From CAXXOK01 sp963675365 (GTDB lineage: Bacteria; Bacillota; Clostridia; Christensenellales; Aristaeellaceae), in contig CAXXVA010000001.1 in NCBI GenBank assembly GCA_963675365.2, positions 992,001 through 1,056,000 on the forward strand: DNA of 64,000 nt, in the 5' to 3' direction. This document shows, piece after piece, positions 7,717 to 15,305 of the stretch. Positions within the stretch are counted from its first letter, which is position 1. Every line of letters starts with the position of its first letter. The notes under the pieces were generated by a model. The model did no database searches. It saw nothing but the letters and a program-made list of their open reading frames with translations, and was not told where the DNA came from. A program made the translations under genes and the position numbers.

Positions 7717-8306
7717 GCGTCCACCTCGTAGCGCACGAAGCGCCTGACGGTTACGTTTTCCTTCAACGCCGCAATGCAGGCGGTCAGCTCGTCGCGCACC
7801 GAATGGCTGTCGTCCTTGATAAAGGGCTGCTCCAGCAGGCAGTTGAGGCTGTAATACTTCTTCAGCCTGCCCTCGACGATGCGGGGGATGACGGCCGCCG
7901 GCTTTTGCTCCAGCCGCGCCTGCCGCTCGGCTTTTTCGGTTTCCTCGGCGATAATGTGCGCGGGAACGTCGCCGGGGGCGATATAGGCGGGGTTCATGGC
8001 CACCACCTGCAAGGCCAGGTTGCGCGCAAGCGCTCTGAACGCCGGGGTGGCGGCGGCAAAATCGGTCTCGCAGCGCAGCTCCAGCATCGCGCCGATGCGC
8101 TCGCCCGTGTGGGCGTAGATCTCGATGCGGCCTTCGCCCGCCTGACGGTGTTCCTTCTTCCGCGCGATGGCCGCGCCCGCGCTGCGCAGGGCCAGCGCGG
8201 CCTGCTCGGCGTCGCCGTCAAAGCGCTCCAGCGCGCGCTTGGCTTCCATGTAGCCTGCTCCGGTTGTAAGGTGCAGCTGCTTGACTTCATTGGCGGTGAC
8301 GGGTAT
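7713..8306 (-). CDS. tsf: Elongation factor Ts homologue (short form), apparent AUA start
   Basis: The protein matches EF-Ts, the GDP/GTP exchange factor of EF-Tu. The N-terminal UBA-like part has V-K-Q-L-H-L-T-T-G-A-G-Y-M-E-A-K-R-A-L. The core motif C-E-T-D-F lies at residues 79-83, and the C-terminus has C-L-L-E-Q-P-F-I-K-D and V-R-R-F-V-R-Y-E-V. With 197 residues it is the short, Thermus-like form. No ATG, GTG or TTG exists in frame before residue 20; an in-frame TAA lies just upstream. AAGGAG sits 8 bases before codon ATA (8306-8304), which begins the expected P-V-T-A-N-E-V-K. An ATG start at 8249 would delete most of the UBA domain. It is not beside rpsB, so it may be a paralogue. Confidence 0.85.
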   Translation of the reverse strand: MPVTANEVKQLHLTTGAGYMEAKRALERFDGDAEQAALALRSAGAAIARKKEHRQAGEGRIEIYAHTGERIGAMLELRCETDFAAATPAFRALARNLALQVVAMNPAYIAPGDVPAHIIAEETEKAERQARLEQKPAAVIPRIVEGRLKKYYSLNCLLEQPFIKDDSHSVRDELTACIAALKENVTVRRFVRYEVDA

Positions 8307-8324
8307 ACAAACCTCTCCTTAACT

Positions 8325-8367
8325 GTACTATCTTGATGATATTAGTACAATACGTATATTTTGTCAA
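8325..8367 (-). promoter_or_regulatory. Promoter and probable TetR operator of the EF-Ts operon
   Basis: On the minus strand TTGACA (8367-8362), 17 bases, TAATAT (8344-8339) form a near-consensus promoter. The inverted repeat GTACTA/TAGTAC (8325-8330 and 8343-8348) overlaps the -10 box and start site, as expected for a repressor site. Confidence 0.75.
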
Positions 8368-8398
8368 GCGCTTTTCATAAAATTTTGCGTGCCGGCGG

Positions 8399-8427
8399 TT
8401 GACACGGAGCAGAGCATCCATTATGCT
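8399..8427 (+). promoter_or_regulatory. Promoter of the structured RNA / methyltransferase leader
   Basis: TTGACA (8399-8404), 17 bases, TATGCT (8422-8427). It is divergent from the EF-Ts operon promoter, 32 bases away. Confidence 0.75.
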
Positions 8428-8430
8428 GTG

Positions 8431-8659
8431 TCCGGCAGTAAATGATTATTTATGCTAATTCATTAGCGTAACCAGGAGGGATACCCGTCCGGAGGGCGCT
8501 ATACGCGCCGGCCGGAGTGGAAAGAACGAACGAACTCAATAGCGGATCGAAGGCCTGCATTGCTGCGGGCATAGGTTTGCTGTGACGTTCGTTCATGTCT
8601 TTCACAGGGTGTCTCTTTTCGTATGCGGAGAGACGCCCCGAAGGCGTTTCTCCGTTTTT
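8431..8659 (+). ncRNA. Candidate structured RNA of about 230 nt
   Basis: No credible ORF is present, yet a strong promoter precedes the stretch and a terminator hairpin closes it. Predicted pairings are GCTAAT/ATTAGC (8454-8467), TCCGG/CCGGA enclosing GGCGC/GCGCC near 8490-8520, a long-range stem GAACGAAC with GTTCGTTC (near 8525 and 8586), and GCCTGC/GCGGGC inside it. It could be a free-standing RNA or a riboswitch-like leader acting on the methyltransferase gene 47 bases on. I considered the raiA-motif class as one possible identity but cannot verify it. T-box, TPP, cobalamin and SRP signatures were not seen. Confidence 0.5.
8626..8659 (+). terminator. Terminator at the end of the structured RNA
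   Basis: CGGAGAGACGCC and GGCGTTTCTCCG form a 12-bp stem (one G-U-type or mismatch position) followed by TTTTT. Confidence 0.8.
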
Positions 8660-8705
8660 CATTTGCTGCCGAATATATTATGAGATTCGAAAGGAAGAAA
8701 ATTGT

Positions 8706-9533
8706 ATGTTCACACTGAAGCATCTGCTGATCCTCGACCAAAATCCCGCCCCGTACGAGACGGGCGACGAATTCTGGAACGATCCCTACATCTCCGGGCA
8801 GCTGCTGCCCTTCCACCTGAACCCGGATACCGACCTCGCCAGTTACAAACCCGAAACCCTGGACGCGATCTGCGCCTGGCTGCCCGAAGCCCTGGGGCTT
8901 ACGCCCGGCGCGGCGATGATCGACCTTGGCTGCGGGCCGGGGCTATACTGCGCAAAGCTCTCCTCGGCCGGCTTTCAGATGACCGGCGTGGACCGTAGCG
9001 AAAGCTCGCTCGCCTATGCCAGGGCGCATTCCGGCGGTGTGCGGTTCATCCGCCAAAGCTATCTGGAGCCGTTTGGTGAAAACAAGTTCGACGCGGCGAT
9101 CATGATCAGCCAGGACTACGGGGTTTTAAGCCCGGGCGACCGCAAAACGCTGCTTGAAAACATTGCCGCCGCGCTGAAGCCCGGCGGGCGGTTCGCCTTG
9201 GACGTACCGAGCCTGAAAGCCTATGAAGAGCGCAAGGCAAACGGCAAGCCCAACTGGTATGCGGCCGAAGCCGGCTTCTACCGCCCGCACGACCACCTGG
9301 TGCTGGAAAAACCCATCGCCTACCCGGACATCCCGGCCATCTGCGACCGCATTTCGGTTCTGGACGCGGAGATCAAAACCTATAAGTTCTGGCAGACCTT
9401 CTACACGCCGGAGACCATCGGCAAAGATCTGGAAATAAACGGCTTCAAGCTGGTTCAAGCCCTGTCCGATCTGGCGGGGATGCCTTACACGGCCGACTCA
9501 CCGACGATCGGGGTGATTGCCGAAAAAGCGTAA
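8706..9533 (+). CDS. Class I SAM-dependent methyltransferase
   Basis: The product has 275 residues. Motif I is M-I-D-L-G-C-G-P-G-L-Y (about residue 78), followed by the acidic end of strand 2 (G-V-D-R-S) and L-K-P-G-G-R-F-A-L-D-V (motif post-III). The N-terminal 65 residues are probably a substrate cap. The substrate is unknown. ATG 8706 follows GAAAGGAAG by 8 bases; the upstream in-frame start at 8595 lies inside the leader RNA. Expression may depend on readthrough of the terminator at 8626-8659. Confidence 0.85.
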   Translation: MFTLKHLLILDQNPAPYETGDEFWNDPYISGQLLPFHLNPDTDLASYKPETLDAICAWLPEALGLTPGAAMIDLGCGPGLYCAKLSSAGFQMTGVDRSESSLAYARAHSGGVRFIRQSYLEPFGENKFDAAIMISQDYGVLSPGDRKTLLENIAAALKPGGRFALDVPSLKAYEERKANGKPNWYAAEAGFYRPHDHLVLEKPIAYPDIPAICDRISVLDAEIKTYKFWQTFYTPETIGKDLEINGFKLVQALSDLAGMPYTADSPTIGVIAEKA

Positions 9534-9569
9534 CGAACAAGGCCGCCTCCATGAATTTGGAGGCGGCAC

Positions 9570-9695
9570 CAGCCTGCCCAAAAAGCCTGATCTGCGTTGT
9601 CAGCAGCGAGATGGCACAGGGCATCACTTACAAACGAGTAAGCTCAGCCCTTGCCACTCTTGCTTCCTAGCATCTCAAACCTTTTGAACAGGCTG
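9570..9695 (-). repeat. Hairpin repeat family B, copy B1
   Basis: On the minus strand it begins CAGCCTGTTCAAAAGG and ends CTTTTTGGGCAGGCTG, so the ends pair. The centre holds GAGCTTACTC, a short variable stretch and GTAAGTGAT. Copy B2 (52231-52358) has the same layout in the opposite orientation. Where B1 ends pair C with G (CAGCC/GGCTG), B2 pairs T with A (CAGTC/GACTG), a compensatory change. It lies between the methyltransferase and diguanylate cyclase genes. Confidence 0.75.
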
Positions 9696-9746
9696 GCAGG
9701 TTAAATTTTTGTTTTCACCGTTTGAAACATGAATGTCATTTTATAT

Positions 9747-10793
9747 CTAAGCGATATTGTTGGTTTCCTTTTTCAGCTTCATTTTGTAGTCGTACATTCT
9801 CTCGTCCGCGCGCTTGACGATCGCCTGCACGTTGGGATCGGCGGGCTCGTAATGCGCAACGCCGTAGCTGAAGCCGGAAAACGCGGGCATGGCCTCGAGA
9901 TCCTTGTTGACGGACGGCTTGATACGGTCCATCATCTGCTGGGTGTTCTCGCGGTCGGTGTGCGGGCAGATCAGCACGAACTCGTCGCCTCCCCAGCGGG
10001 CCAGCAGGTCGGTTTCGCGGAGCTTGGAGCCGAGGCTTTGCACAAACGCCTTGAGCACCTCGTCCCCCGCGTCGTGGCCGTACACGTCGTTGATCTGCTT
10101 AAAGGAGTTCAGGTCCATCATGGTCACGGAAAACTCGCTGCCGTAGCGGCGGGCCCGGTCGAACTCGGTTTTGAGAACGCTGTCGATCTTGCGCCGGTTA
10201 TAGATCTGCGTCAGGGGGTCGGTTTCGGCGGTTTGCAAAAGCTGCTGCTGCTGGTAAACTGACGCGAGCTCCTGCTCAATGGCTGCCTTGAGCTCGGTCA
10301 CGATGGTTTTATAATTCTTTCTAAGGCCCTTGGACGTCTTGACCGGAACGCAGATCGCCGCGTACAGCTCGCCGTCCGGCCAGAGGATGGGCAGCCCCCG
10401 GCAGGTAAACACCGGGGCCAGCTTGGCCTGATTGCCGTATACATCCTCATCGGAGGCGTTGGTCACCAGCAGAGCCCCGCCGTCCAGAATGGATTCGCAA
10501 TACAGCCCGTTGCTGAAATAATATTCGGTTTTTCTGTTTGATGTTTCGTCGCTGTGGAACAGCACGCGGATCGACTCGCTTGTCAGCCGCAGGATCATCG
10601 CGGCAGGCTCGCGCACCTCTTTAGCCATCAGGCTGAACAGCGTCTGCCAGCGTTCGATCATGGCGCCGGCAATATCGGGCTTCCCCGCGCCGGTGATCGC
10701 CACCGCCCGCAGGGCCCCGTCCTCCCGCATAAACGCCTCGATCGTCTTCATCTGCTTCCAGCCCGCTCCTTCAGCGTCGCGTACCTCATTCAC
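9747..10793 (-). CDS. Diguanylate cyclase (GAF-like sensor plus GGDEF)
   Basis: The product has 348 residues. Residues about 20-165 look like a GAF-type sensor (P-I-L-W-P-D-G-E-L-Y-A-A-I-C-V), then a coiled linker and a GGDEF domain (about 185-348) with D-P-L-T-Q-I-Y-N-R-R and the intact active site R-W-G-G-D-E-F. It should make cyclic di-GMP. No RxxD inhibitory site is obvious just before the motif. No membrane segment is present, so it is cytosolic. The start at 10793 is uncertain; ATG 10751 is also possible. It is monocistronic. Confidence 0.88.
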   Translation of the reverse strand: MNEVRDAEGAGWKQMKTIEAFMREDGALRAVAITGAGKPDIAGAMIERWQTLFSLMAKEVREPAAMILRLTSESIRVLFHSDETSNRKTEYYFSNGLYCESILDGGALLVTNASDEDVYGNQAKLAPVFTCRGLPILWPDGELYAAICVPVKTSKGLRKNYKTIVTELKAAIEQELASVYQQQQLLQTAETDPLTQIYNRRKIDSVLKTEFDRARRYGSEFSVTMMDLNSFKQINDVYGHDAGDEVLKAFVQSLGSKLRETDLLARWGGDEFVLICPHTDRENTQQMMDRIKPSVNKDLEAMPAFSGFSYGVAHYEPADPNVQAIVKRADERMYDYKMKLKKETNNIA

Positions 10794-11110
10794 CGGTCAA
10801 CCGGTACGGCAGCCGGACTTCCGCCCGCCGCCTAATCGCCCAAGTTATGACGAAATTGTATCATAATCGCCGGATTTTGTAAACATTTATTAATATTTAA
10901 TCGGTTTATACAATATGCCTACCCAAAGGACTTAAATTGGCACTATATGTTGGTACTATGCTAATACAAATTCGCCATCTAATATCGTAAAATAATCATA
11001 AAACCATCTTGCTCATCTTGTACTATAGTCATTTAAACTATGTTTTTGTTTATTACTACAATGGATAAATCGGATTTGAGGTCGGAGAAAATTTTCTATA
11101 AATTCTTCGA
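10794..11110. other. Gene-free stretch at the edge of an AT-rich insert
   Basis: These 317 bases become sharply AT-rich after about 10850. I see no ORF with an SD site, no strong hairpin terminator and no repeat of family A or B. The composition change probably marks the left boundary of the insert carrying the 643-aa gene. Confidence 0.5.
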
Positions 11111-13042
11111 TTAGATATCTACATCGCTTTGATCGCGACAACAAAGATCATCATTGATTTTGATAATTGCGATAACAAACAGCTTGAGAAAAATCATATA
11201 GTCTAATTTTTGCTGTTTAACATCTCCTTTTCTTGGTTGAAAATGTAGATATTTGTTTCTTAAATCATGACTATTCAAAAAACATCTCCTGTTTAAGTGA
11301 AAATTAAAGTATTCTGCCTCTTGTCTTGAGAATAAAGTATTTTCTACAGAAAGAGTGCCCTCATCAATCATTTTATCTACAAGTATTTTATAACAATTGG
11401 GAAGATGTGGGTAAACAATAACCTCCTTACCATAGAGCATATAATAAATGTCCGCTTTCTCTCTGCTTTTGACCTTAATCATTTTGTTTTCATCTATCAA
11501 TAATATGTCTTTTTTCACAAGCCATTCAACTTCTCTCCCTTGAAAATCAAATAAGTCTTCGCATTTTGTATCTTCACTATTAATGCATTCGAAAAGTGAT
11601 TCAAAATCCTGTTCTGTTCTTCTATTTGTGGCTGGACTTGAGAACAATAGATACAAAATTCGGCTGCAATCTGCACTATGAGCATAAATATACTTCTTGT
11701 TCAGCAGAGAGGGTATATCTGCATAAATCAATTGGTCAGATTGAAAATCTAAAAAATCATTATTAACAGTGCCCTCTTCACAGTATATAGTAAACTTCTT
11801 AAGCACATGTTCCAAAGCAGGCATTATCATAGTGCATTTTTCAAGGCATGTAGACTCTTTGGATGGTAAAATTACATCAAAATTATCAATCATAAATTCA
11901 TTTTTTAGATACTCAATAAAAAACCATTCAAATACTTCCTCTAATCGAATGCCTAGCTTTTTTAAGTTTTCATAATAGTTTGTCATCTGTGCAAGTGCAA
12001 TCATGTTTAGTAATTCAAAAACCGTTCCATCCTGATACATAGATTTTGATTGATCAATAGTTAGGCTTTCGAATATACCTAAAGTTGCCTTATTGCTGAC
12101 TAGCAAACAACGCATATCAAAATAACTAACATATTCAAACAAGTAAATAAAATTATTCAATAGTGTCGGATAATCCAAATTATTCTCAAGCCATTCATAA
12201 CTATATCTTGCCCGAAAAATAGGATAATCCTCATCAATTATCACTACATCATCCATGTCTTTTTCAAAACAAATATTCGCCCCATATTCTAAGGATGTAC
12301 CCGACGAGAAAATTTCTGTCGCCATTTGTTTTGAACGTTCCTGTGCTTTAAATCGGATTTTATCCGAAATATGAACCTGTGAATTATTAGAACCTCTAGA
12401 TATTCTGCACATATAGCTGTATATTGCATCGCTAGATTCAATGTAATTGAGGAAGATAGAATTTATGTCTGCTTTTGATAACTCCGGAAGAAAGAAACGT
12501 TTTGTTCTTTCGTTCGTTGTACCCATTCTATACGTTATGAGCCATTCTGCGGTTTTACTACAAGTTATTAGAGCAGTTCTAATAACATCACTGTACACAG
12601 TTACCAAATTCTTGTTATGTAAAATATGGTGAAGCGTGTTGATATCGTTTAGAAGTAATTTTGGAAACTCATTTTGACATATTTGATCACTCAATTTATA
12701 GTTATCAAATAATTGCCAGAAATCATTGCGATATATTGGGATAACAGCTTGATATCGACTAATAATGTTTTCGACATCAATTTCTTTAAAAAACTTTGAT
12801 ATAGTTTTCATAACACCTTTTATAGTATTTTGATATGTCTTCTTTACATCTTCATTCATATCAGAAGAAGGCAGTGTTTTCTGGATTATCTTACATGCTA
12901 AAAAAACTTCAATATAGTCATTTATATCAAACTCTTCCATTTTCTCTTCAATTGTATTGATTAGTTTATAAGACAAATCTATATCATGTTCTGATATAAA
13001 ACTATTATTTGAGTTCCTGATTCGCTCATTATATTCTGTCAT
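11111..13042 (-). CDS. Large orphan protein with HEPN-like C-terminal motif (643 aa)
   Basis: The protein is soluble and almost wholly helical, rich in Ile, Asn, Lys and Asp, and encoded in AT-rich codons. The C-terminus has H-D-L-R-N-K-Y-L-H, giving R595-x4-H600, the R-x(4-6)-H signature of HEPN RNases, within a helix followed by a hydrophobic helix. No P-loop or other catalytic motif was seen. HEPN proteins are common in toxin-antitoxin and abortive-infection systems, so a defence role is plausible but inferred. It stands alone in an AT-rich insert, with hairpin repeat A1 lying 122 bases upstream of its start. The start ATG 13042 follows AAAGGAT. Confidence 0.6.
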   Translation of the reverse strand: MTEYNERIRNSNNSFISEHDIDLSYKLINTIEEKMEEFDINDYIEVFLACKIIQKTLPSSDMNEDVKKTYQNTIKGVMKTISKFFKEIDVENIISRYQAVIPIYRNDFWQLFDNYKLSDQICQNEFPKLLLNDINTLHHILHNKNLVTVYSDVIRTALITCSKTAEWLITYRMGTTNERTKRFFLPELSKADINSIFLNYIESSDAIYSYMCRISRGSNNSQVHISDKIRFKAQERSKQMATEIFSSGTSLEYGANICFEKDMDDVVIIDEDYPIFRARYSYEWLENNLDYPTLLNNFIYLFEYVSYFDMRCLLVSNKATLGIFESLTIDQSKSMYQDGTVFELLNMIALAQMTNYYENLKKLGIRLEEVFEWFFIEYLKNEFMIDNFDVILPSKESTCLEKCTMIMPALEHVLKKFTIYCEEGTVNNDFLDFQSDQLIYADIPSLLNKKYIYAHSADCSRILYLLFSSPATNRRTEQDFESLFECINSEDTKCEDLFDFQGREVEWLVKKDILLIDENKMIKVKSREKADIYYMLYGKEVIVYPHLPNCYKILVDKMIDEGTLSVENTLFSRQEAEYFNFHLNRRCFLNSHDLRNKYLHFQPRKGDVKQQKLDYMIFLKLFVIAIIKINDDLCCRDQSDVDI

Positions 13043-13164
13043 TACAAAGCTATCCTTTCAAATTAATTTTATAATAAGCTGGTTTAGGAAGTATGAAATC
13101 AATATCTATATACACTTTATATTATATAACAACGCAAAATGCAATTCACCCACACATCAAAAAG

Positions 13165-13330
13165 CAGGGAAACGATAGCGAAAGAACGTGCGCGCCGGCG
13201 AATGCAGTTTTCGTCAGGCTGCGTTTGTGAGGGGCGAGGGCGTAGCAGCGCTACGTTGAGGCCCCTCACAGGCGCAGGATGGCGGAAAGGGGATCGCCTG
13301 CGCGCATGGAATTTCGTTATCGTTTTCCTG
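13165..13330 (+). repeat. Hairpin repeat family A, copy A1 (166 bp)
   Basis: The arms CAGGGAAACGATAGCG and CGTTATCGTTTTCCTG pair. The inner arms CTGCGTTTGTGAGGGGC and GCCCCTCACAGGCGCAG pair, and the tip is CGTAGC/GCTACG. Conserved boxes TTTTCGTCAGG and GATGGCGGAAA are shared with A2 and A3. It fills most of the gap upstream of the 643-aa gene, and its right end abuts the promoter of the small acidic gene. Confidence 0.8.
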
Positions 13331-13332
13331 TC

Positions 13333-13359
13333 TTGACTAATTTCAAAATATGGTATAAT
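13333..13359 (+). promoter_or_regulatory. Promoter of the small acidic protein gene
   Basis: TTGACT (13333-13338) and an extended -10, TGGTATAAT (TATAAT 13354-13359), with a 15-base spacer. It starts 3 bases after repeat A1. Confidence 0.65.
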
Positions 13360-13411
13360 GGAGGAAATCAAACCCCAACCGATAGTACCCATACCGGAAA
13401 GGTGTGATAGC

Positions 13412-13555
13412 GTGACCGACAGGGAACAATGGGAGGAAATGTCGTTTTTTGAGCTTGCCAACGGCGACCGGGGCGATCCATTTGCGGACGGCTGGGACGA
13501 TCCGGAGGACGACGAATTTCCGGAAGATGACGAATTCGACGAGGAAGATGAATAA
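13412..13555 (+). CDS. Very acidic 47-residue protein
   Basis: The product starts M-T-D-R-E-Q-W-E-E-M and its last 20 residues are almost all Asp and Glu with a few Pro and Phe. I chose GTG 13412 (SD AAAGGTG 7 bases upstream), because the longer frame from ATG 13358 would start inside the -10 box and could not be translated from this promoter. A terminator follows directly. The function is unknown; such acidic miniproteins can act as DNA mimics or chaperone-like partners, which is speculation. Having its own promoter and terminator argues that it is real. Confidence 0.65.
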   Translation: MTDREQWEEMSFFELANGDRGDPFADGWDDPEDDEFPEDDEFDEEDE

Positions 13556-13583
13556 AAAACCCCCGGCAGCGCCGGGGTTTTTA
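13553..13583. terminator. Bidirectional terminator between the acidic gene and the EFR1-like gene
   Basis: AAAAACCCCCGGC, AGC, GCCGGGGTTTTT serves both converging genes. Confidence 0.85.
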
Positions 13584-13595
13584 ATATCTGATGGT

Positions 13596-14357
13596 TTATT
13601 CCACCGAGATCGCGCGGGCGGGGCAGCCGTGGATGCAGCGCATGCAGGCCTCGCAGGCGGCGGAGAAGGTGAAGCCCTGATCCCCCGCATCGGCGACGGC
13701 CTGCACGGGGCAGGTATCGACGCAGTGCATGCACCGGGTGCAGCGGCTTAAATCCACGCGCATGCGCGTATAGGTATTGGCAATCTGTCTGCGCAGAACC
13801 CGGCGCACCAGCTTGCCGCCGACGACCTGCGGGCCGAAACCGTCGATAAGACGGCCGCCGCTTTCAATGCTTTTTGCCAAGCGCACCAGTTTGGCAAGCG
13901 CCAAAGCGCCCAGCGCCTCGCCGGGAACGGCCGATTTCGGACAATCGTCCGGGTGTTTTCCGATCGCGCTGTTGGGCATTTTCACGTTGACGTACGCATG
14001 GATCTGAAACGGCGAATCCGCAAACAGCTTTTTCGCCTCCGGGTACCCGCTGCCGTTGACATACGCGTAGGTATTGAGGAAAAATACCTTCGTCGGCAGC
14101 GCGGGATAGGCCGCGGCCGCTATCAGAAACGCGCCGATCGCCCGGCGCATGATGCGCGGAATATCGGCGGCGTAGATTGGCTGCGCAAACCCGATCGCGT
14201 CGATCATGTCCTCGCGTTGCAGGACCTCCGCCATGTCGCAGTTTTCCACGGCTTCCAGGTGCACGCTGTGGCCGTTTTGGATCAGCAACCCGCTCAGCCG
14301 GTTGACCGTCCAGCGCGTATACCCCGCGCCGCTGAAGTAAAACAGCAGAATTTTCAT
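13596..14357 (-). CDS. EFR1-like ferrodoxin (flavodoxin plus 2x[4Fe-4S])
   Basis: The product has 253 residues. The N-terminus is flavodoxin-like (L-L-F-Y-F-S-G-A-G-Y-T phosphate loop, then F-A-Q-P-I-Y-A-A-D). The C-terminal 60 residues carry two complete [4Fe-4S] motifs, C-T-R-C-M-H-C-V-D-T-C-P and C-E-A-C-M-R-C-I-H-G-C-P. This fusion matches the EFR1 family of clostridial electron carriers. ATG 14357 overlaps the HAD gene stop by one base (TGATG), so the two are coupled. A link to the nearby hydrogenase through electron transfer is possible but not shown. Confidence 0.85.
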   Translation of the reverse strand: MKILLFYFSGAGYTRWTVNRLSGLLIQNGHSVHLEAVENCDMAEVLQREDMIDAIGFAQPIYAADIPRIMRRAIGAFLIAAAAYPALPTKVFFLNTYAYVNGSGYPEAKKLFADSPFQIHAYVNVKMPNSAIGKHPDDCPKSAVPGEALGALALAKLVRLAKSIESGGRLIDGFGPQVVGGKLVRRVLRRQIANTYTRMRVDLSRCTRCMHCVDTCPVQAVADAGDQGFTFSAACEACMRCIHGCPARAISVE

Positions 14358-14995
14358 CAAAGAATCTCTCCGATTTCTTCCAGGCTGTGCACCGTGGCGT
14401 CTGCCTCGTATGCTTCCGATTTCGGCAATTGCGCGTAGGATGTGCCCTGGCGGATGCGGATGGTTTTCAAGCCAAGCTGTTTGGCGGGATAGATATCGTT
14501 GTCCGGACGGTCGCCGATCATCACGGCTTCATGAGGTTCGCAGCCCGCTTTTTCCAGCGCCAGCCGGAAAATGCGCGGATCGGGTTTGGCGACGCCCGCC
14601 TCGGCGGAGCCGAGAATGAACGTGAAGTAGGAAAGAAGCCCGTAGCGTTTCAGCCGCTCCGCCGAGCCCAGCGACTGGTTGGCGATCACGCCGAGCCGAT
14701 ACTTTTTTGACAGTTTTTCCAGCAGCGGCTTTGCCTCCGGGTACGCCTTATCCAGTTCCGAGGGGTATAGATAGCTGGTGCTTTCCGCCTGAAACCCGAA
14801 CGGCTTCAGGTGCCCGGCGATGGTCACGGTGTACCCCGCCATACCCTCCTGATAGCGTTTCCAAAGCTCCTCCGGGCCGATCTGCCCGCCCACGGCGGCC
14901 GACGCCCGCTGAAACCAAAGCTTGTAGGAGTCGGATTCATCCACCAAGGTGCTCCCCATGTCGAAAAACAACCATTTCACACCGTCAAACATCAT
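14357..14995 (-). CDS. HAD-superfamily hydrolase
   Basis: The product has 212 residues. Motif I is F-F-D-M-G-S-T-L-V-D, with Ser in place of the common Thr-Leu pattern. Motif II is V-I-A-N-Q-S. Motif III/IV is K-P-D-P-R-I-F followed by M-I-G-D-R-P-D-N-D-I. A helical cap lies between motifs I and II. It is a phosphoglycolate-phosphatase-like enzyme of unknown substrate. GGAGG precedes ATG 14995 by 6 bases. It leads the two-gene unit with the EFR1-like protein. Confidence 0.85.
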   Translation of the reverse strand: MMFDGVKWLFFDMGSTLVDESDSYKLWFQRASAAVGGQIGPEELWKRYQEGMAGYTVTIAGHLKPFGFQAESTSYLYPSELDKAYPEAKPLLEKLSKKYRLGVIANQSLGSAERLKRYGLLSYFTFILGSAEAGVAKPDPRIFRLALEKAGCEPHEAVMIGDRPDNDIYPAKQLGLKTIRIRQGTSYAQLPKSEAYEADATVHSLEEIGEIL

Positions 14996-15031
14996 GCGCG
15001 CCCTCCACTTTATTCATTGTACCATACAGAA

Positions 15032-15064
15032 AATAAAACGGCCGCGCGAATTGCGCGACCGTTT
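15032..15064 (-). terminator. Terminator-like hairpin upstream of the HAD gene
   Basis: On the minus strand AACGGTCGCGC, AATT, CGCGCGGCCGTT is followed by TTATTTTC. It probably insulates the HAD gene from hydrogenase readthrough. Confidence 0.65.
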
Positions 15065-15104
15065 GGTTATTGTTTCTGCTGTCATCCTGAATCAAGGGCT
15101 GTCT

Positions 15105-15205
15105 CCAGCCTGATCAGAATGCCCAAGATGCCAGGCGGCAAGGAAGGCGAGAGCAGAGCTTACTCTTTGTGTAAGTGATCCTGTTTACCTTCCGAATAAG
15201 GAGGC
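15105..15205 (+). repeat. Possible divergent copy of hairpin family B (B3)
   Basis: The core GAGCTTACTC, 5 bases, GTAAGTGAT (15150-15180) and the AGATGCCAGG..GCAAGG block resemble B1 and B2. The outer arms do not match well, so membership and ends are uncertain. Confidence 0.4.
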
Positions 15206-15250
15206 CAGAGGCCGACTAGCGCCCGAAATTGCCGCAGCAATGAAGCGCGA

Positions 15251-15281
15251 AGCCCCGCCCCACATTTTGTGGGGCGGGGCC
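15251..15281. terminator. Strong hairpin downstream of the hydrogenase operon
   Basis: GCCCCGCCCCACA and TGTGGGGCGGGGC form a 13-bp stem with a 3-base loop 25 bases after the hydA stop. There is no T tract, so it may act as an mRNA 3' stabiliser rather than a classical terminator. Confidence 0.55.
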
Positions 15282-15305
15282 GCAATAACAGATTGGGTAT
15301 TATGG

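Noticed and set aside
7994..8290. 98-codon ORF starting ATG at 8290 before the EF-Ts gene
   Set aside because: It is in another frame from EF-Ts and gives an Arg/Ser/Pro-rich nonsense sequence, so it is not the missing EF-Ts start.
13358..13411. Longer N-terminus for the acidic protein from ATG 13358
   Set aside because: That ATG lies in the -10 box of the gene's own promoter.
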